Origin: Petunia secreta
Lineage: Eukaryota > Streptophyta > Magnoliopsida > Solanales > Solanaceae
DNA length: 64,000 nucleotides
Reading direction: 5' to 3'
Assembly (NCBI GenBank): GCA_029990175.1
Contig: JARKIP010000003.1
Coordinates: forward strand, 3,968,001-4,032,000
Shown here: piece by piece, positions 9,161 through 21,660 of the stretch
Numbering within the stretch: position 1 is the first letter of the stretch
Layout: every line of letters begins with the position of its first letter
Program-made: the position numbers and the translations under genes
Notes under the pieces: generated by a model
Seen by the model: only the letters and a program-made list of their open reading frames with translations
Databases searched by the model: none
Told to the model about the DNA's origin: nothing

Positions 9161-11806
9161 TCATAAACACGTGTAAACAGGATAGATGGAAGGCAACTTA
9201 GCTGACAAGGCTAATGCATAAACTACTTTACTTTTCTTGCTCAAAATTTCATAAGAACTGATAAATCTAGAACCTTTTTTTTTTGTGAATTGTAATTAAA
9301 TTTGGAGATTTGACCCGTCTCAAGATGTTTCTTTCTTGCTTTGCTAATTCCTCAAGGTCTAAAGGGAACGAAAGCATTGCATTGTCCCTCTACCCAAGAT
9401 ACATTTTTTTTTTAAAACCATACATAAAAAATAGCTCAAAGCCTCTTTCGACCAACTTGCTATAAATAATTTGAGCAACTCAAATGTCAAATGCATTTAA
9501 AGTTAATAAAATTTAACATGGCACGACGTTCTCCCCCACTTAAGTCTATTTGTCCTCGAATATCATCCAAGTCATTGCTTAATCTTGAAAAAGAATTCGA
9601 CCTTATTTCCACTTCATTTAACTATTTTTTTTCAAGCCTAAAAATTTATCCAACTCTTCAATTTCTTTAAAGATTTCAGTAGGGTCTACCCCGTAAATAG
9701 AAGTAGGCAAAAAATCAACTTGTTCAAATACACACCAACAATGTGCACATCCTGTTGTTCAACTCAAACAGTCATCAATGCCTCTCACGACGTTCTCCCA
9801 TAAAGCAATGACTTGGATGATATTCGAGGACAATCTCATATACATGAATAAAATTATTTTTCCATGAAATTTAGCTCACTCGTAACATTTGGAACATTAA
9901 GTTTACATACATTGGAACATCAGACATCCTCTTACAATGTTAATAACACCTCATTTTATGATCAGCAAGAATTATTTATAATAAAAATTAGTATTGGATA
10001 TAACTTGAATCTCTTCACAATTGAAGATTCTCTTGCTTGTCACTTTGTCAATTTGGATTCATAACCAATAACTCTTTTCTATAAAAATTCCTCCCGTGGG
10101 TACTATTTCTAAGGGGCAACGCTATATGGGTCTAACACATATTCCTTGTAACTTCCCATACAGTGTATTAAGTCAACTCAAGATAATTTTTGTGATATAG
10201 GTCATTCATTTTTTTACCACTTTCTTTCTTTTTTGAAGCGCTTACCGGGACAATAGATCTAAGGGCTTGTTTTACTTCTCTGAAACAATTTTCATAAACA
10301 TTGTTCACTGACGAAAATTTTCATAACATCATAGCACCTTTCTTTGTTCCACTTGAAAGTGTTTTATTTTCTTTTCCTCGCATGATCATGGACAAAAATT
10401 TGAGTCTTCTTGAATCTTTCTAGAATGTCAATTATTTTTCTTTTGGGCTGACATCTTGCTTATTTGATTCAAATCAATAAATGGGTGTCACCTAATAGTC
10501 ACAAACAATGTCATCAGAGATTTAATTGAAGAGTCGTAGTGGTAAGATACTCAAATCCATGAAAACGGTCCATTCTCATTTTTTCAAGCTTCTAATCCTG
10601 TGTCACACATGCGCTCGAGAGGATCGATCGCTTGTTCAATCTTTACTGACAAATCTCTCAAACTGATGTTAAAGCATTACTTTCCATGCATCACTGGAAG
10701 TATTCACTTTCATATATTCACTTTCATAGCTACTATTATTTATTGAATTCTAAGCCATCCACATCTGAATATGTTGCACCAGTATAGTACTCTCATGTTG
10801 TCTATCTATCACTACTTATAATTAATCAAATTCATTTATATGTCTCTAAGCTCTGTGGACTCATATAAATATTTGGTTGTTTAGTTCATGCCACATTTAG
10901 CACCTTCAATTGAGTTAGCTAACTTATTCATTTTGGCCTCCCTCGACTTCTATTGTATCTGAATTCTACGACAACACAAACCTGCAAATCTTACCTTTGG
11001 ACCTTAATTTGCAATATTCTGACTGTTGTAGGTTGTGCTACGCAACCAAACCTTAGTGGTAACACCTCTTGTAACTTTCTCGAGATACTCTATCCTAGTT
11101 ATACTTAACTGAGCCTAAGAAATTTAAATTTAATGAAAACTTCCGATGTCACTTGTGCACTAACTCTCAAAAATTTATTTTGCTTTAATATAACCATTTG
11201 GGAATAAACACATTTTATTTTCTATGAATTTTTCAGGCTTACACATTTTGTAAATTTCTTGGGGTACTCCATGAAATAATTCTTTGGTCTGTAGGCTAAC
11301 ATTTTTTTTTTTTTATGATGCCCGTTAGACATTATTTTCCTGACTTCTATGTGGTACAATGACACCTCTCATGGGCTGCATATATACATAATTATCATAC
11401 ATTACAATATGTATATACATGCGTACTTTTCTGGACTTAGCTCAAAGACATACGATATTCTCCAATTCATTTTTGAATCATAGAGGCCACCATTACCACA
11501 AAGTGGACATAAGTAATTCAGGTTTGAGTCACCCATCATGTACCTCTAAATCTCTGGTAGCTTCCCTGTCTTCAAAACATGATCATTTTAAGAACATTAG
11601 AACCTTAAGCCAATGAACCATAATTGTAGTTTGTTGACGGTCTATTTTCTTAACATAAACCATCGCCTGTTACGCTAGTCTTCCTAGTATCTCGATAAAA
11701 TCCATGCATCATTTGAAAATATAGTTGTTCACTGTTCTCCTCTCACCCCGAATCTAGTTTAGGTATCACTTAGTTTTGTCTCGCGGTGAGAACAGTATAG
11801 TATTTG
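9161..11806 (-). other. Decayed chromovirus internal sequence, no readable gene
   Basis: AT-rich sequence with no reading frame above 66 codons. Scattered traces suggest old Ty3/gypsy material: a second polypurine-like tract with an LTR end at about 9522-9545 and the ggacgaat-type motif at 9551-9580. A perfect 30-bp inverted repeat joins 9551-9580 and 9803-9832. From 9860 to 11800 I recognise nothing specific. It may be pol sequence too mutated to read by eye. Confidence 0.45.
9522..9832. repeat. Perfect 30-bp inverted repeat plus 14-bp direct repeat
   Basis: The arm at 9551-9580 is the exact reverse complement of 9803-9832, with a 222-bp spacer. The 14-mer cacgacgttctccc also occurs in direct orientation at 9522-9535 and 9786-9799. 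The arms contain the cctcgaat motif found beside chromovirus polypurine tracts. The layout suggests a local inverted duplication of a chromovirus 3' end. Confidence 0.75.
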
Positions 11807-11984
11807 GCTCTGATACCATCTGTAACAGCTCAAGCCCGCTAGTGATATTATCCGCTTTCTAGTATAGGTCTAGACAATCTTTTTCTTTCATATAAAGATA
11901 TATGGAGAAATAGTAAAAATAATTCTCTCAAAAATCCATTACATAAGGCATTTGAGTAATAGAGTCAGTATTGTATATGAAAGA
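11807..11984 (-). repeat. Primer site and start of LTR type G, interrupted by copia D
   Basis: gctctgatacca (11807-11818) is a minus-strand tRNA-iMet primer site. Two bases later an LTR edge begins at 11821 with tgtaacagctcaagcccgc. The same arrangement with a decayed primer site is at 27539-27553. Copia D is inserted at 11984/11985, so this LTR continues at 26787. Its outer end cannot be placed. Confidence 0.5.
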
Positions 11985-12202
11985 TGATGAAGCTCAGCTA
12001 TGGGAGCAGCCATGGGAGCTGAAACTTGAGGGAGAAGAAAGAGAGTTGGCTTATTTATTAAGCTAGGAGAAAACAATGAGCTAAGATGATTACATTTAGT
12101 AACTCCACTACTATTTATATCCTACTCTAACTAACTAAAATATCTAGTAACCAACTAACTAACTAACTTAGCTAATTACACTTTAGTCCCTATAGTTCAA
12201 CA
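11985..12202 (-). repeat. 3' LTR of copia D
   Basis: 218 bp, with element-sense ends TGTTGAAC (12202) and CTTCATCA (11985). A polypurine tract encoding the last Glu codons of pol lies at 12203-12214. The pol stop codon falls in the first bases of this LTR. Confidence 0.95.
12112..12119 (-). promoter_or_regulatory. TATA box in 3' LTR of copia D
   Basis: Minus-strand TATAAATA, about 84 bases from the LTR 5' edge. The same motif is in the 5' LTR. Confidence 0.5.
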
Positions 12203-14764
12203 CTCCTCCTCAAGCTGAGGATGGAAAACATCTTTCAATCCCAGCTTGCTCATGAGATAGTCATGTTGAGGCTTGCACAGTCCCTTTGTTAAGATATCAG
12301 CTTGTTGTTCTTTGGTCCCAATGTGTTGAGTCTGCACTAAGCCATGATTGATTTTCTCCCTGATGAATAAACAGTCTATGTCAATATGTTTTGTACGTTC
12401 ATGAAAGATAGGATGAGTAGCAATCTGAATAGCAGCCTTGCTGTCACAAAACAAGGTGATTGGCAGCCTCACCCTGAGTCCTAACTCCTGAAATAGTCCC
12501 TTTAACCACACTATCTCTGCCACAGTTGATCCCATGCTCCTGAATTCAGCCTCAGCTGAACTTCTGGATACAGTGTTCTGTTTCTTAGATTTCCAAGAAA
12601 CAAGAGCATTTCCAAGTTTCACAATGTATCCAGTGATTGACCTCCTAGTTTCAACACAAGCACCCCAGTCTGAGTCACAGTAGGCTCTTAACTCCTGTCT
12701 ACCATCTTCAGGCATGAACAAACCAATGCCAGGTGCATTCTTGATGTATTTCACTACCCTCAGTGCTGCATCAAGATGAGACTGTTTAGGATCATGCATA
12801 AACTGACTGAGTAGCTGAACTACAAAGGAGAGATCAGGTCTGGTCATAGTTAAGTAGAGCAGCCTGCCAACTAGTCTTTGATACATTCCTCTATCCTTCA
12901 GTCTGTGATCTTGTTCAGAGTATTCTGTCTTCACATACTTGTCATACTCAGTGGATGTCAGCTTATGATTAAACTCTAGTGGAGTGGAGGAAGGCTTGCT
13001 TCCTAAGAGTCCCATTTCAGATATTAAACCAAGTGCATACTTCTTCTGGCACATAAGAATGCCACTCTTAGATCGTGAGAATTCAATTCCCAGAAAGTAT
13101 TTCAGCTCTCCTAAGTCCTTCATCTTGAACTTAGTCTGAAGCTGCAATCTTACTTGTTTAATAAGTGCTAGATTACTTCCTGTGACTAGCAGGTCATCAA
13201 CATACACCAATATTATAACCAGATTACCATGAACTCTCTGAGTAAACAATGAATAATCATAATGTGATTGGGCAAACCCCATACTCAGCAATGCTTCAGT
13301 TAGCTTCAGGTTCCACTGCCTAGGGGCCTGTTTAAGCCCATATAGAGACTTCTGCAACTTGCATACTTTCCCACACTCCCCCTGGCTTGCAAAGCCATCA
13401 GGAATCTTCATGTACACATCCTCCAGAAGATCTCCCTGTAAGAAAGCATTGTGTACATCCATTTGAAAGATGTACCAACCAGAAGAGGCTGCTAAGGCAA
13501 CCACAGCTCTTACTGTGACCATTTTGGCAACTGGAGAGAAGGTCTCAGTGTAGTCCAGACCTTCAAGTTGACTGTAGCTTTTAGCTACCAGCCTAGCCTT
13601 ATATCTTTCAACCTCACCAGTGGATTTGTACTTCACCTTAAAGACCCACTTACACCCAATAGGGACTTTACCAGCAGGAAGATCAACTATAGTCCAGGTG
13701 TGATTCTCTTCAAGAGCTAGGATCTCAGCTTTCATGGCTTCCACCCACTTAGGATCCTTGCTAGCTTCAGCAAAGGATGTGAGTTCAACAATGGCTGAGT
13801 AGGCAACCAAGGAAGCTTTATAGGAGGCAGTTATATGGTCATAGCAGACATGATTGGAAATAGGGTACTGGCAGGAGGGTTTTGTTGATGGTACTATGTA
13901 GTCTTGCATCCAAGCTGGCTGCTTGGGCATCCTGGTAGGCCTACCAGGAGCAGGAGCTGAGGAAGGTGGAATAGGGATGGAGGGAGGAGATGCAACAGTG
14001 TTAATAGGTGGTGCAGGAGATGATACTGTAGGGGATGGTGTTGATAGAGTAGGTGTAATAGTAGGAGGAGGAAGAGTAGGAGCATCTGAGACAGGTGTCC
14101 TGGCTGATGTATGTGGAGGATCTAACTCTTGCAGATCCAGTATTGGAAACATAGGTGAATGAGTGATGTTCAGGTTCTTGAAAGGAAATACATCTTCCTT
14201 AAAAATGACATCCCTGTTAACAAACAGTGTCTGAGTGTGTAGATCATAGAGAATGTAGCCTTTCTGACTAAGGGAATAGCCTAGGTGTACTGCTGGAATG
14301 GCTCTGGGAGAGAACTTGTCTTGTTTTCTGATGACTGAGGCATAAACTAGACTCCCAAACACCCTGAGATGGTGTAAGGATGGTGGTTTGTTAAACAGTT
14401 TCTCAAAAGGAGATTTGCCATTTAATAGAACTGTAGGCAATCTGTTGAGAGTATAGACTGCAGTGTTGACACATTCTCCCCAAAATCTCAAAGGCACAAA
14501 GGCTTGAAATCTCAGGGCCCTGGCCATATCTAAAATGTACCTGTGCCTTCTTTCTACAACTCCATTCTGCTGAGGAGTGTAGACACAGGAAGTCTGATGA
14601 AGTACCCCAAAGTCTCTGAGTAGATCCTGAACTTGAGCATTGAGAAATTCAGTACCATTGTCTGACCTGAGACACTTAACTCCACATTGGAACTGGTTTC
14701 TCACAAGCAATAGAAAGTGTCTTAGTACCACTACAGAGTCTGATTTGCTACACAACAGGAATAC
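12197..14764 (-). pseudogene. Integrase core, reverse transcriptase and RNase H of copia D
   Basis: A long open frame of about 855 codons in the same frame as the preceding part. The integrase core has DNGTEFLNA (second Asp) and NGVVERRHRY (catalytic Glu). A Pro/Ser/Thr-rich linker follows (about 13930-14130). RT has KVPIGCKWVFK, ARLVAKSYSQ, YGLKQAPRQW and YVDD codons at 13193-13204. RNase H shows YCDSDWG, SSAEAEFR, LFCDSKAA and HERTKHIDID. The stop TGA at 12197-12199 lies inside the 3' LTR. The domain set is complete; only the upstream TAG and E block expression. Confidence 0.93.
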
Positions 14765-16170
14765 CTAAGTATATCTGGAAAAATCATCAACTAAAGTCAA
14801 AAAGAACCTCTTATTATCATGAGTGGATACCCTGTAGGGTCCCCAGATATCAGCATGCACAATGTCAAAAGGTGAAATAGATCTGTGTTTGCTTAAAGGA
14901 AGAGGTAGTCTTGATTGTTTTGCAACTGGACACACAGAACAATGATGATCTTGTAGCTGTACATTATTCAAGGCAGACTTTACAACTTGGAGAGGTGCAT
15001 GACCTAGTCTCTTATGCCATAGAGCAGATATTTCACAGGTGCTAGGCATAGTAGTTTTCACACAGTTTCTACGACTATTGTGACAGACTTTATTACAAGT
15101 GCTAGGTACAGAATTATCTAAGTAGGCTGCTGATTCTTTATCTTCAGCATGCAAGGCAGTGTCCTGAGCTGAAGGCTTGTTCTGAACTTCCCCTTTAAGT
15201 AGATACAGGCCATGATCCTCCTTACCAATCCCCAATACCTTCCCACTTGAGAGGTCCTGAAAAACACATAAGTCAGGATAAAAGGCCACCATACACCCTA
15301 ATGCTTTAGTGATTTGAGATACTGAAAGGAGATTGTACTTAAACTCTGGGATGTACAGAACATTATTCACATGCTGATACTCAAGAATAATGGACTCTCC
15401 TGTATGTGTAATGTCAACCTTATCACCATTAGGTAGACTCACTTTACTCCTATCACTGTTTATGATAGCCTGATGCTTGGTTAGCAGGTTCAGATTATTG
15501 ACCATGTGATTTGAGGCTCCAGTGTCTATTATCCAGTTACTTTGGACTAGATTAGACATGAAAGCACTTACTGTACCTGCATTAGCTGCATTAGCTTCAT
15601 GTTCTACATACTTTCCTTTGTTTAGCATCTGAATGATCTGACTGTACTGATCCTGTGTGAGAGCTGGTGGTGGTGCATGAGAGGGGCCTGCCATAGAATT
15701 ATAGCCATTGTAGTATGGAGTACCATTTCCTTGAGATGAGAAGTTAGGACCTCCTTTTGAATAGCGTTGTGTCATGGGATCAGTTCTGTTACCATAGGCT
15801 GGAGAAAACCCTTGAGGATGTGCATCACTGAAGTTGTTGTCATTGTAGCTAGCTGCATTGGCTTGGTTCTGTTGTCCTTGGTGTCCCCAGTTGTTCTTCT
15901 TACCCTTGAAGTCATCAGGATACCCAATTAGCTTGAAGCACCCTTCTCTAGTGTGTCCCTTCTTTGAGCAATAGTCACATTGAACAGGAGGCTTGTTAGG
16001 CCTGTTCTTGTTGTAGTTACCTCTGGTTCTGTTATAGTTAGCATTCCCATTATAGTTACCCCTGTTCAGGTTGTTGCTTAGGAGAGCAGTGGGATCATGA
16101 GGACCAGTCTCAAAAGATGAGTTTACAGTATGCATTCTTTGACTTTCCACTGTGATAATCATATCATAGG
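14765..16170 (-). pseudogene. Gag knuckle, protease and integrase N-terminus of copia D
   Basis: Continues Gag-Pol after element E. It starts at the E junction with YDMIITVESQR, then an Asn/Gly-rich spacer and a CCHC knuckle (CDYCSKKGHTREGC, about 15950-15995). The protease follows with WIIDTGASNHM (about 15505-15540) and YNLLSVSQI. The GAG-pre-integrase/HHCC region has LWHKRLGHA and CSVCPVAKQ, and the first catalytic Asp lies in HADIWGPY. The frame stops at TAG 14765-14767, where integrases of this type have Trp after FSRYT, so one base change explains it. The frame continues unchanged beyond. Confidence 0.9.
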
Positions 16171-18717
16171 TGTCACGACCCAACTTAGGGCCGCGACGGA
16201 TGACCAACACTAAGTGTCGATCATCACTAATCCTACTGATAATATGCTAACCATTATAACTGATAAACAGAATAAGCATAAACCTAGCTGATAAGGAGTA
16301 TGCAATGCAAATAGCTGACAAGGCTAACATAAGCTGACATACATAACATACTGACTGCACCACATAGGGACATATCTACAGGCCTCTAAGAGTGATGAAC
16401 TGAATATACAAAGGACGAGATAAGGCCCCGCCATACCCAAGCTAGCTGACTGTACACATACCAAAAGATAAGTAACTCCGGGAGTAAGCGGAGTGACTCC
16501 AGTAGCTGATAGATGGCCTACTAACATGGTCCAAGCATTGATCTATCTGCACCTGCGCGGCATGAAACGCAGTGCCCCAGAAAAGGGAGTGAGTACGATA
16601 TGTACCAAGTATGTAAGGCATGAGCATATAATATGTCATAGCTGAATGAAACTGTAGGCTGGAATATAAATATGTAAACATGAGCTGGAGCATAGCAATA
16701 TAGCTGGAAATCTGAAGAACGTACTAAACATGATATGAATATAAGCTGAAGTCTAGCTGAATCTGAACCTGAAGACTGAGCTGAACTATACTGATAAATA
16801 ACTATAATATGACTGATAGCTGGTTACTAGAAACTGGAACTGATAACTGTCAACTGATACAGACGCTAAGAACTGGTGGCCGATAACTGAGAACTAATAA
16901 CTGGTACCGAGCTAAAACTGAACTGTTATCTGAACTGGTACCTATTTGGTGTTATGGGCTATATCCCCCTAAATCAGGTAACTGAACATCTGAACTAGTA
17001 CCTGTCTGGCGTTATGGGCTGTATCCCCCCAAATCAAGTAACTGAAAACCGGAACTAGCCTCATGTATAATCATGCAGTGCATATTGTGGCTATATACGC
17101 ATATATAACAAACCTGGTGGGTGTTATGGGCTATATCCCCCCCAGCCAGTAATATCTAGTCTCTCTGGTCAGAGTGTGTGAATGACACCCGGTCACACTA
17201 AGTGTTTCAACTCCCGCCTGAACCAGAGGGGCTGTATCCCCCAGACGGGCAGTATCACACGCGACCGGACTGTGTGTCCAATGTCCAGCCTCTATGGGGG
17301 ACTCCAAATCACACATAACATGATCACAATATAAGCATAAGCATGTATTAGGCATAACACATGTGGCAACAATATATATGGACTCAAAGGAATGATAGGA
17401 AAACTCTGGATGGAATTGTAGACACAACCTGAAACTTAGAATTTGTTTAACTCTTTGATTTTTATAAAAATTTCGGCAGAGTTTCCACTGAAACTGGATG
17501 ATATGCAAAAACAGAACCAGCACTATACTATACACGGGAATGTATACCCGGATAAACTGATAATATAAACAAATTAACTGGATAACAAGATGAGAGTGGC
17601 GTAACAATTCCACGGATGTACATAATTTCTAGACAGTACCAGCATCCTGTATTGCATCATAGTTTTGAGGGTACAGATAAAAGTTATAGACCTCATGGTC
17701 TTCATGAAAGTTGTAGATATATGTATTAGGATTCTGCAGATTCTTAAATCATCCTAATATCAATTTTGTATAAGGAGTTATGATCAATATACTAACAACT
17801 ATCCAAAGTTCAAAACAATTTTCCAGATTTTGAAACGTTTTGCCTTTCTGATTTGGACGTCTTTCACCTTGGATTTAAGAACCAAATTAAGTATATACAA
17901 GGTTTCCTTGGTACCATACAAGTTTCTCACAAGAAAAACTAAGTTTAGAACTAAGAAAAGCTTCAAAAGCTAAAAGATACATGCCTTGCTAAAAGAAAGG
18001 TTTAGCCTTACATACCTTTGATGTTTCTAGCTTCTAAACTTCGTTTCCTTTGAATTCCACACCTTCTAAAGCTTAAACAAGCTATAAAATAGGATTTAGA
18101 TACTTTACTTAGCTATGAAGTAATTCTAAAACTCAAACTATAGACGAAATTGAAGGTAGCATAATGTTACCCTAATCGCATAGAGCGTTTTGACGCAATC
18201 CATCTTCCGTTTCGTGTCAAAATTGATGTTCTATCTTCAAAATCATAAAAAAATGGATTCAAACTGAAAAAGCTCTGTTTATATCATGGTTTCACTGGAA
18301 ATGTCGAGAGAGAGAGAGAGAGATTTCTCTTTTATAATAAAAACATTTCATTTCTAGCCCTCTTTTGCGCTTATGTCCCTTTTTCTGGTCTGACTTCTGA
18401 CGCTCATATCTTTTTATCTATAAGTTATATGAGCAAACCGTTAAAAGTGTTGGAAACTACACTCCAAGACCTTCAATTTGGTATATGATATGTCCCCAAA
18501 AGACTTCATATAACACATGAAATTAATTGCTGAAAAAGCTCCGTTACAAGGCGATTCCTTAGTCGGTTTTTCCGCAACTTAAATCTGATTTTTCCCAAAT
18601 TTTATATTCAACATATAAACATCATATATGGTCATATTATTACTTTAAACTCACTTAAATCATTCTTAACATGATATTATAATGATATACGTCAATTTAG
18701 ACGTACGGGGTGTAACA
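16171..18717 (-). repeat. 3' LTR of chromovirus E
   Basis: 2547 bp from tgtcacgaccc to ggggtgtaaca. Element-sense start is TGTTACACCCC. Short degenerate ctgaactggta/ggttatgggctatatccccc repeats occur at about 16920-17150, and a (GA)n run near 18306. Confidence 0.93.
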
Positions 18718-18753
18718 ATATTCCCCCGTTAGGAACATTCGTCCTCGAATGTT
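18718..18753 (-). other. Polypurine tract and adjacent perfect hairpin (chromovirus E)
   Basis: Element-sense AACGGGGGAATAT abuts the 3' LTR. Just upstream, 18734-18753 forms AACATTCG-AGGA-CGAATGTT, an 8-bp perfect stem with a 4-base AGGA loop. Elements F and H carry the same structure with paired base changes. Confidence 0.75.
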
Positions 18754-18754
18754 A

Positions 18755-20219
18755 AATGAAGTATGTAGAAGCATTAAGCAACGATCTGTTACATACTCGA
18801 AGTAATGAAGAGATGTGTATATTTGGCCCTCATGTCATTTTCAGCTTCCCAAGTTATTTCTTCTATATTATTGCTTTGATATAGCATCTTAACTAAAGGA
18901 ATGTCTTTCGTCCTTACTCGACGAATCTGCCTCTTTAAATTGCAACTGGCACCTCCTTATTAGTCAACTGTTCTGTAATCTGTACATCCTCTACTGGTAC
19001 AACTCTAGAAGGATCTCTGGCACATTTTTTGAGCATGGAAACATGGAATACTGGATGTACCTCCTGAAGGTCTGCTTAAAGGTCTAACTCGTAGGCTACA
19101 CGCCCAACTCGCCTGATAATCTGATATGGACTAATAAATCTAGGGCTAAGCTTTCCCTTCTTTCCAAATCTCATAACGCCTTTCGTAGGTGATACTTTCA
19201 GGAATACCTAATCGCCAATATGAAATTCTAAATCTCAATGTCGATTATCTGCATAGGACTTCTGTCTGCTCTGCACTGCTAATAATATTTACCTGATCAA
19301 CTTGACTTTATCAATTACTTGTTGGATTAAGTCTGGACATATCAATTGAGACTCGCCAACCTTGAACCATCATATAGAAAACCTGCATTTGTGCCCATAC
19401 AAAGCTTCATATGGCACCATCTGTATGCTAGAATGATAGCTATTATTATATGCAAACTCTATCAACAGTTGGTGACCATTCCAGCTACCTCTAAAATCTA
19501 ACACGGAAGCTCTAAGCATATTTTCTAATGTCTGAATGGTCCGCTCAGCCTGTCTGTCTGTCTATGGATGAAATACTGTACTCAGATACACCTGTGTCCC
19601 TAAACCTTTCTGGAACGATCTATAGAAATTAGCTGTAAACTGGTGCGCCCCCGTCTGAAATAATAAATACTGGAATACCATGTAGGCGCACTATCTCTCT
19701 GATATAAAGTCTGGCATAATCCTCTGCTGTATATGTAGTTCTAACTGGAAAGAAATGAGCTCATTTAGTAAGCCTGTCAACTATAACCCAAATAGAGTCA
19801 TATCTGCTCCGCATACGGGGAAAGCCTGTAATGAAGTCCATATTCACTGCTTCCCATTTCTATGATGGAATCTCGACTTCCTGTAACAAGCCACTAGGTT
19901 TTTTTTTTATGCTCGACTTTAACCTGCTGGCAGTTAGCACACTGAGCCACAAATTCTGCTATGTCACGCTTCATTTCGTCTCAACAATAAATCTGCTTAA
20001 GATCATGGTAAATCTTAGTCGAATTAGGATGAACAGTGTATCTGGAATAATGTGCATCTGTCATAATCTATCCACATAAATCTGCAAAATCAGGAACACA
20101 AAGTCTATCTTTATATATAAGAACCCCGTCACTAGTAACCTATATAATAATTTTGGTTTTCTTCTGGCTATCTGCCTGTATTGAACTAGAACTGGATCCT
20201 CATACTGGCGCTGCTTTAC
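18755..20219 (-). pseudogene. Integrase and chromodomain of chromovirus E, heavily broken
   Basis: Minus-strand reading across frames gives a GPY/F-type end region (about 19050-19200) and HPVFHVSMLKKC (about 19020-19060). A chromodomain-like tail follows (VPVAI, RRVRTKDIPLVK, ITWEAE) at about 18830-18970. The catalytic core (19250-19900) is too mutated for me to place the three acidic residues. No frame exceeds about 80 codons. Confidence 0.7.
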
Positions 20220-21660
20220 TTATGTCACTAGGCAAGTAGTGGTTGCGTTCTGAACTGTAACTCTTGCGTCCTCTGAATCTATTAATCTGACATCCATGCT
20301 GGCCAACTGGTAGAGTGTATGAGCTAACTTTATTTTCTCTGGTTGTAAATAAGATAGACTACCCATAGGCTTGCGACTAAGGGAATCAGCAACAACGTTC
20401 GCTTTACCCGGATGATAAAGAATGTCCATGTCATAGTCCTTCAGCAACTCTAGCCACCGCCTCTATCATAGGGTTAGCTCCTTTTGCTTAAATATGTACT
20501 GGAGGCTCTTGTGATCCGTATAAATATCAACCTGAACACCGTAAAAATAATGTCTCCAAATCTTCAATGCATGAATGACTGCTGAAAGCTCAAGATCATG
20601 GATGAGGTAGTTCTGATCGTGCTTTTTCAGCTGCCTAGAAGCATAAGCAATTACTCTTCCATGCTGCATCAAACACAATGAAGACCAATTCGAGAAGCAT
20701 CACAGTAAATGACATAGCCCTCAGATCCCTCTGGAAGTATAAGTACTGGAGCTGTTATCAACCTGTTCTTTAGTTCTTGGAAGTTGTGCTCGCAAAAATC
20801 AGACCACTCAAATTTAGCTGATTTCTTTGTCAATTTGTTCAGTGGAGCTGCAATGGAGGAAAAACCCTCTATAAACTTTCTTTAATAACCTGCCAAACCC
20901 AGAAAACTACGTACTTCAGTTGGCGTCGTAGGCATGGGCCAATTCTTCACAACCTAGATCTTCTGGTCATCTATTTTAATTCTTTCTGCTGAAACTATGT
21001 GGCCAAGAAATGCCACTGAATCTATCTAGAATTTACACTTTGAGAACTTAGCATATAATTGTTGGTCCCGATGAGTACCCAATACTGTGCGTAGGTGCTC
21101 CGGATGCTCTGATTCACACTTTGAATAGATGAGAATATCATCAATAAATATAATCACAAATAAATCTAAATAAGGCCTGAATACGCTGTCCATTAGATCC
21201 ATAAATACTGCAAAGGCATTAGTGAGTCCAAACAACATCACTAAAAACTCATAATGGCCATTCCTAGTCCTGAATGCAGTCTTAGGTATATCAGATTTTC
21301 TAACTCTAACCTGATGGTAGCCTGATCGCAAATCTATATTCGAGAAGCACTTGGCACCCTGGAGCTTGTCAAACTAGACATCAATCCTGGGCAAAGAGTA
21401 TTTATTCTTAATAATGACTTTATTCAGCTGTCTGTAATCTATGCACATGCGTAGAGAGCCATCTTTCTTTTTTTACAAATAGCATCGAGGCTCCCCACGG
21501 GGAAATGCTGGGTCTAATGAGGCCTTTATCTAACAAATCCTTCAATTGCTCCTTAAATTCTTTCTGTTATACAGGTGCCATCCTGAAGAACATGCCCCTG
21601 ATGGCGTGCTGATGCTGAGCAAGCAACTGGTGATCTAGCTGGCTGGGCTGTACAACTGCC
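20220..21660 (-). pseudogene. Reverse transcriptase and RNase H of chromovirus E, N-terminus missing
   Basis: The RT starts abruptly near 21590 with FKEQLKDLLDKGLIRPS, then DGSLRMCIDYRQLNK, GYHQVRV and PKTAFRT, and the catalytic FIDD codons at 21137-21148. RNase H follows with YASRQLKKHDQNY, DLELSAVIHALK, YTDHKSLQY and the HPGKANVVADSLSRKP tether (20395-20440). Several in-frame TAG/TGA codons and frameshifts occur. The protease and the first part of RT, which normally precede this region, are absent: the sequence goes from the Gag knuckle to RT in about 100 bases. Confidence 0.88.

Noticed and set aside
13894..14162. Open frames in the Pro/Ser-rich linker of copia D (other frame and opposite strand)
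   Set aside because: Low-complexity shadow frames of the pol coding sequence.
16324..17613. Minus frames of 67-160 codons, repeated at 23184-24471
   Set aside because: They lie in the LTRs of chromovirus E with no domain; the longest differs in length between LTRs because of an indel.
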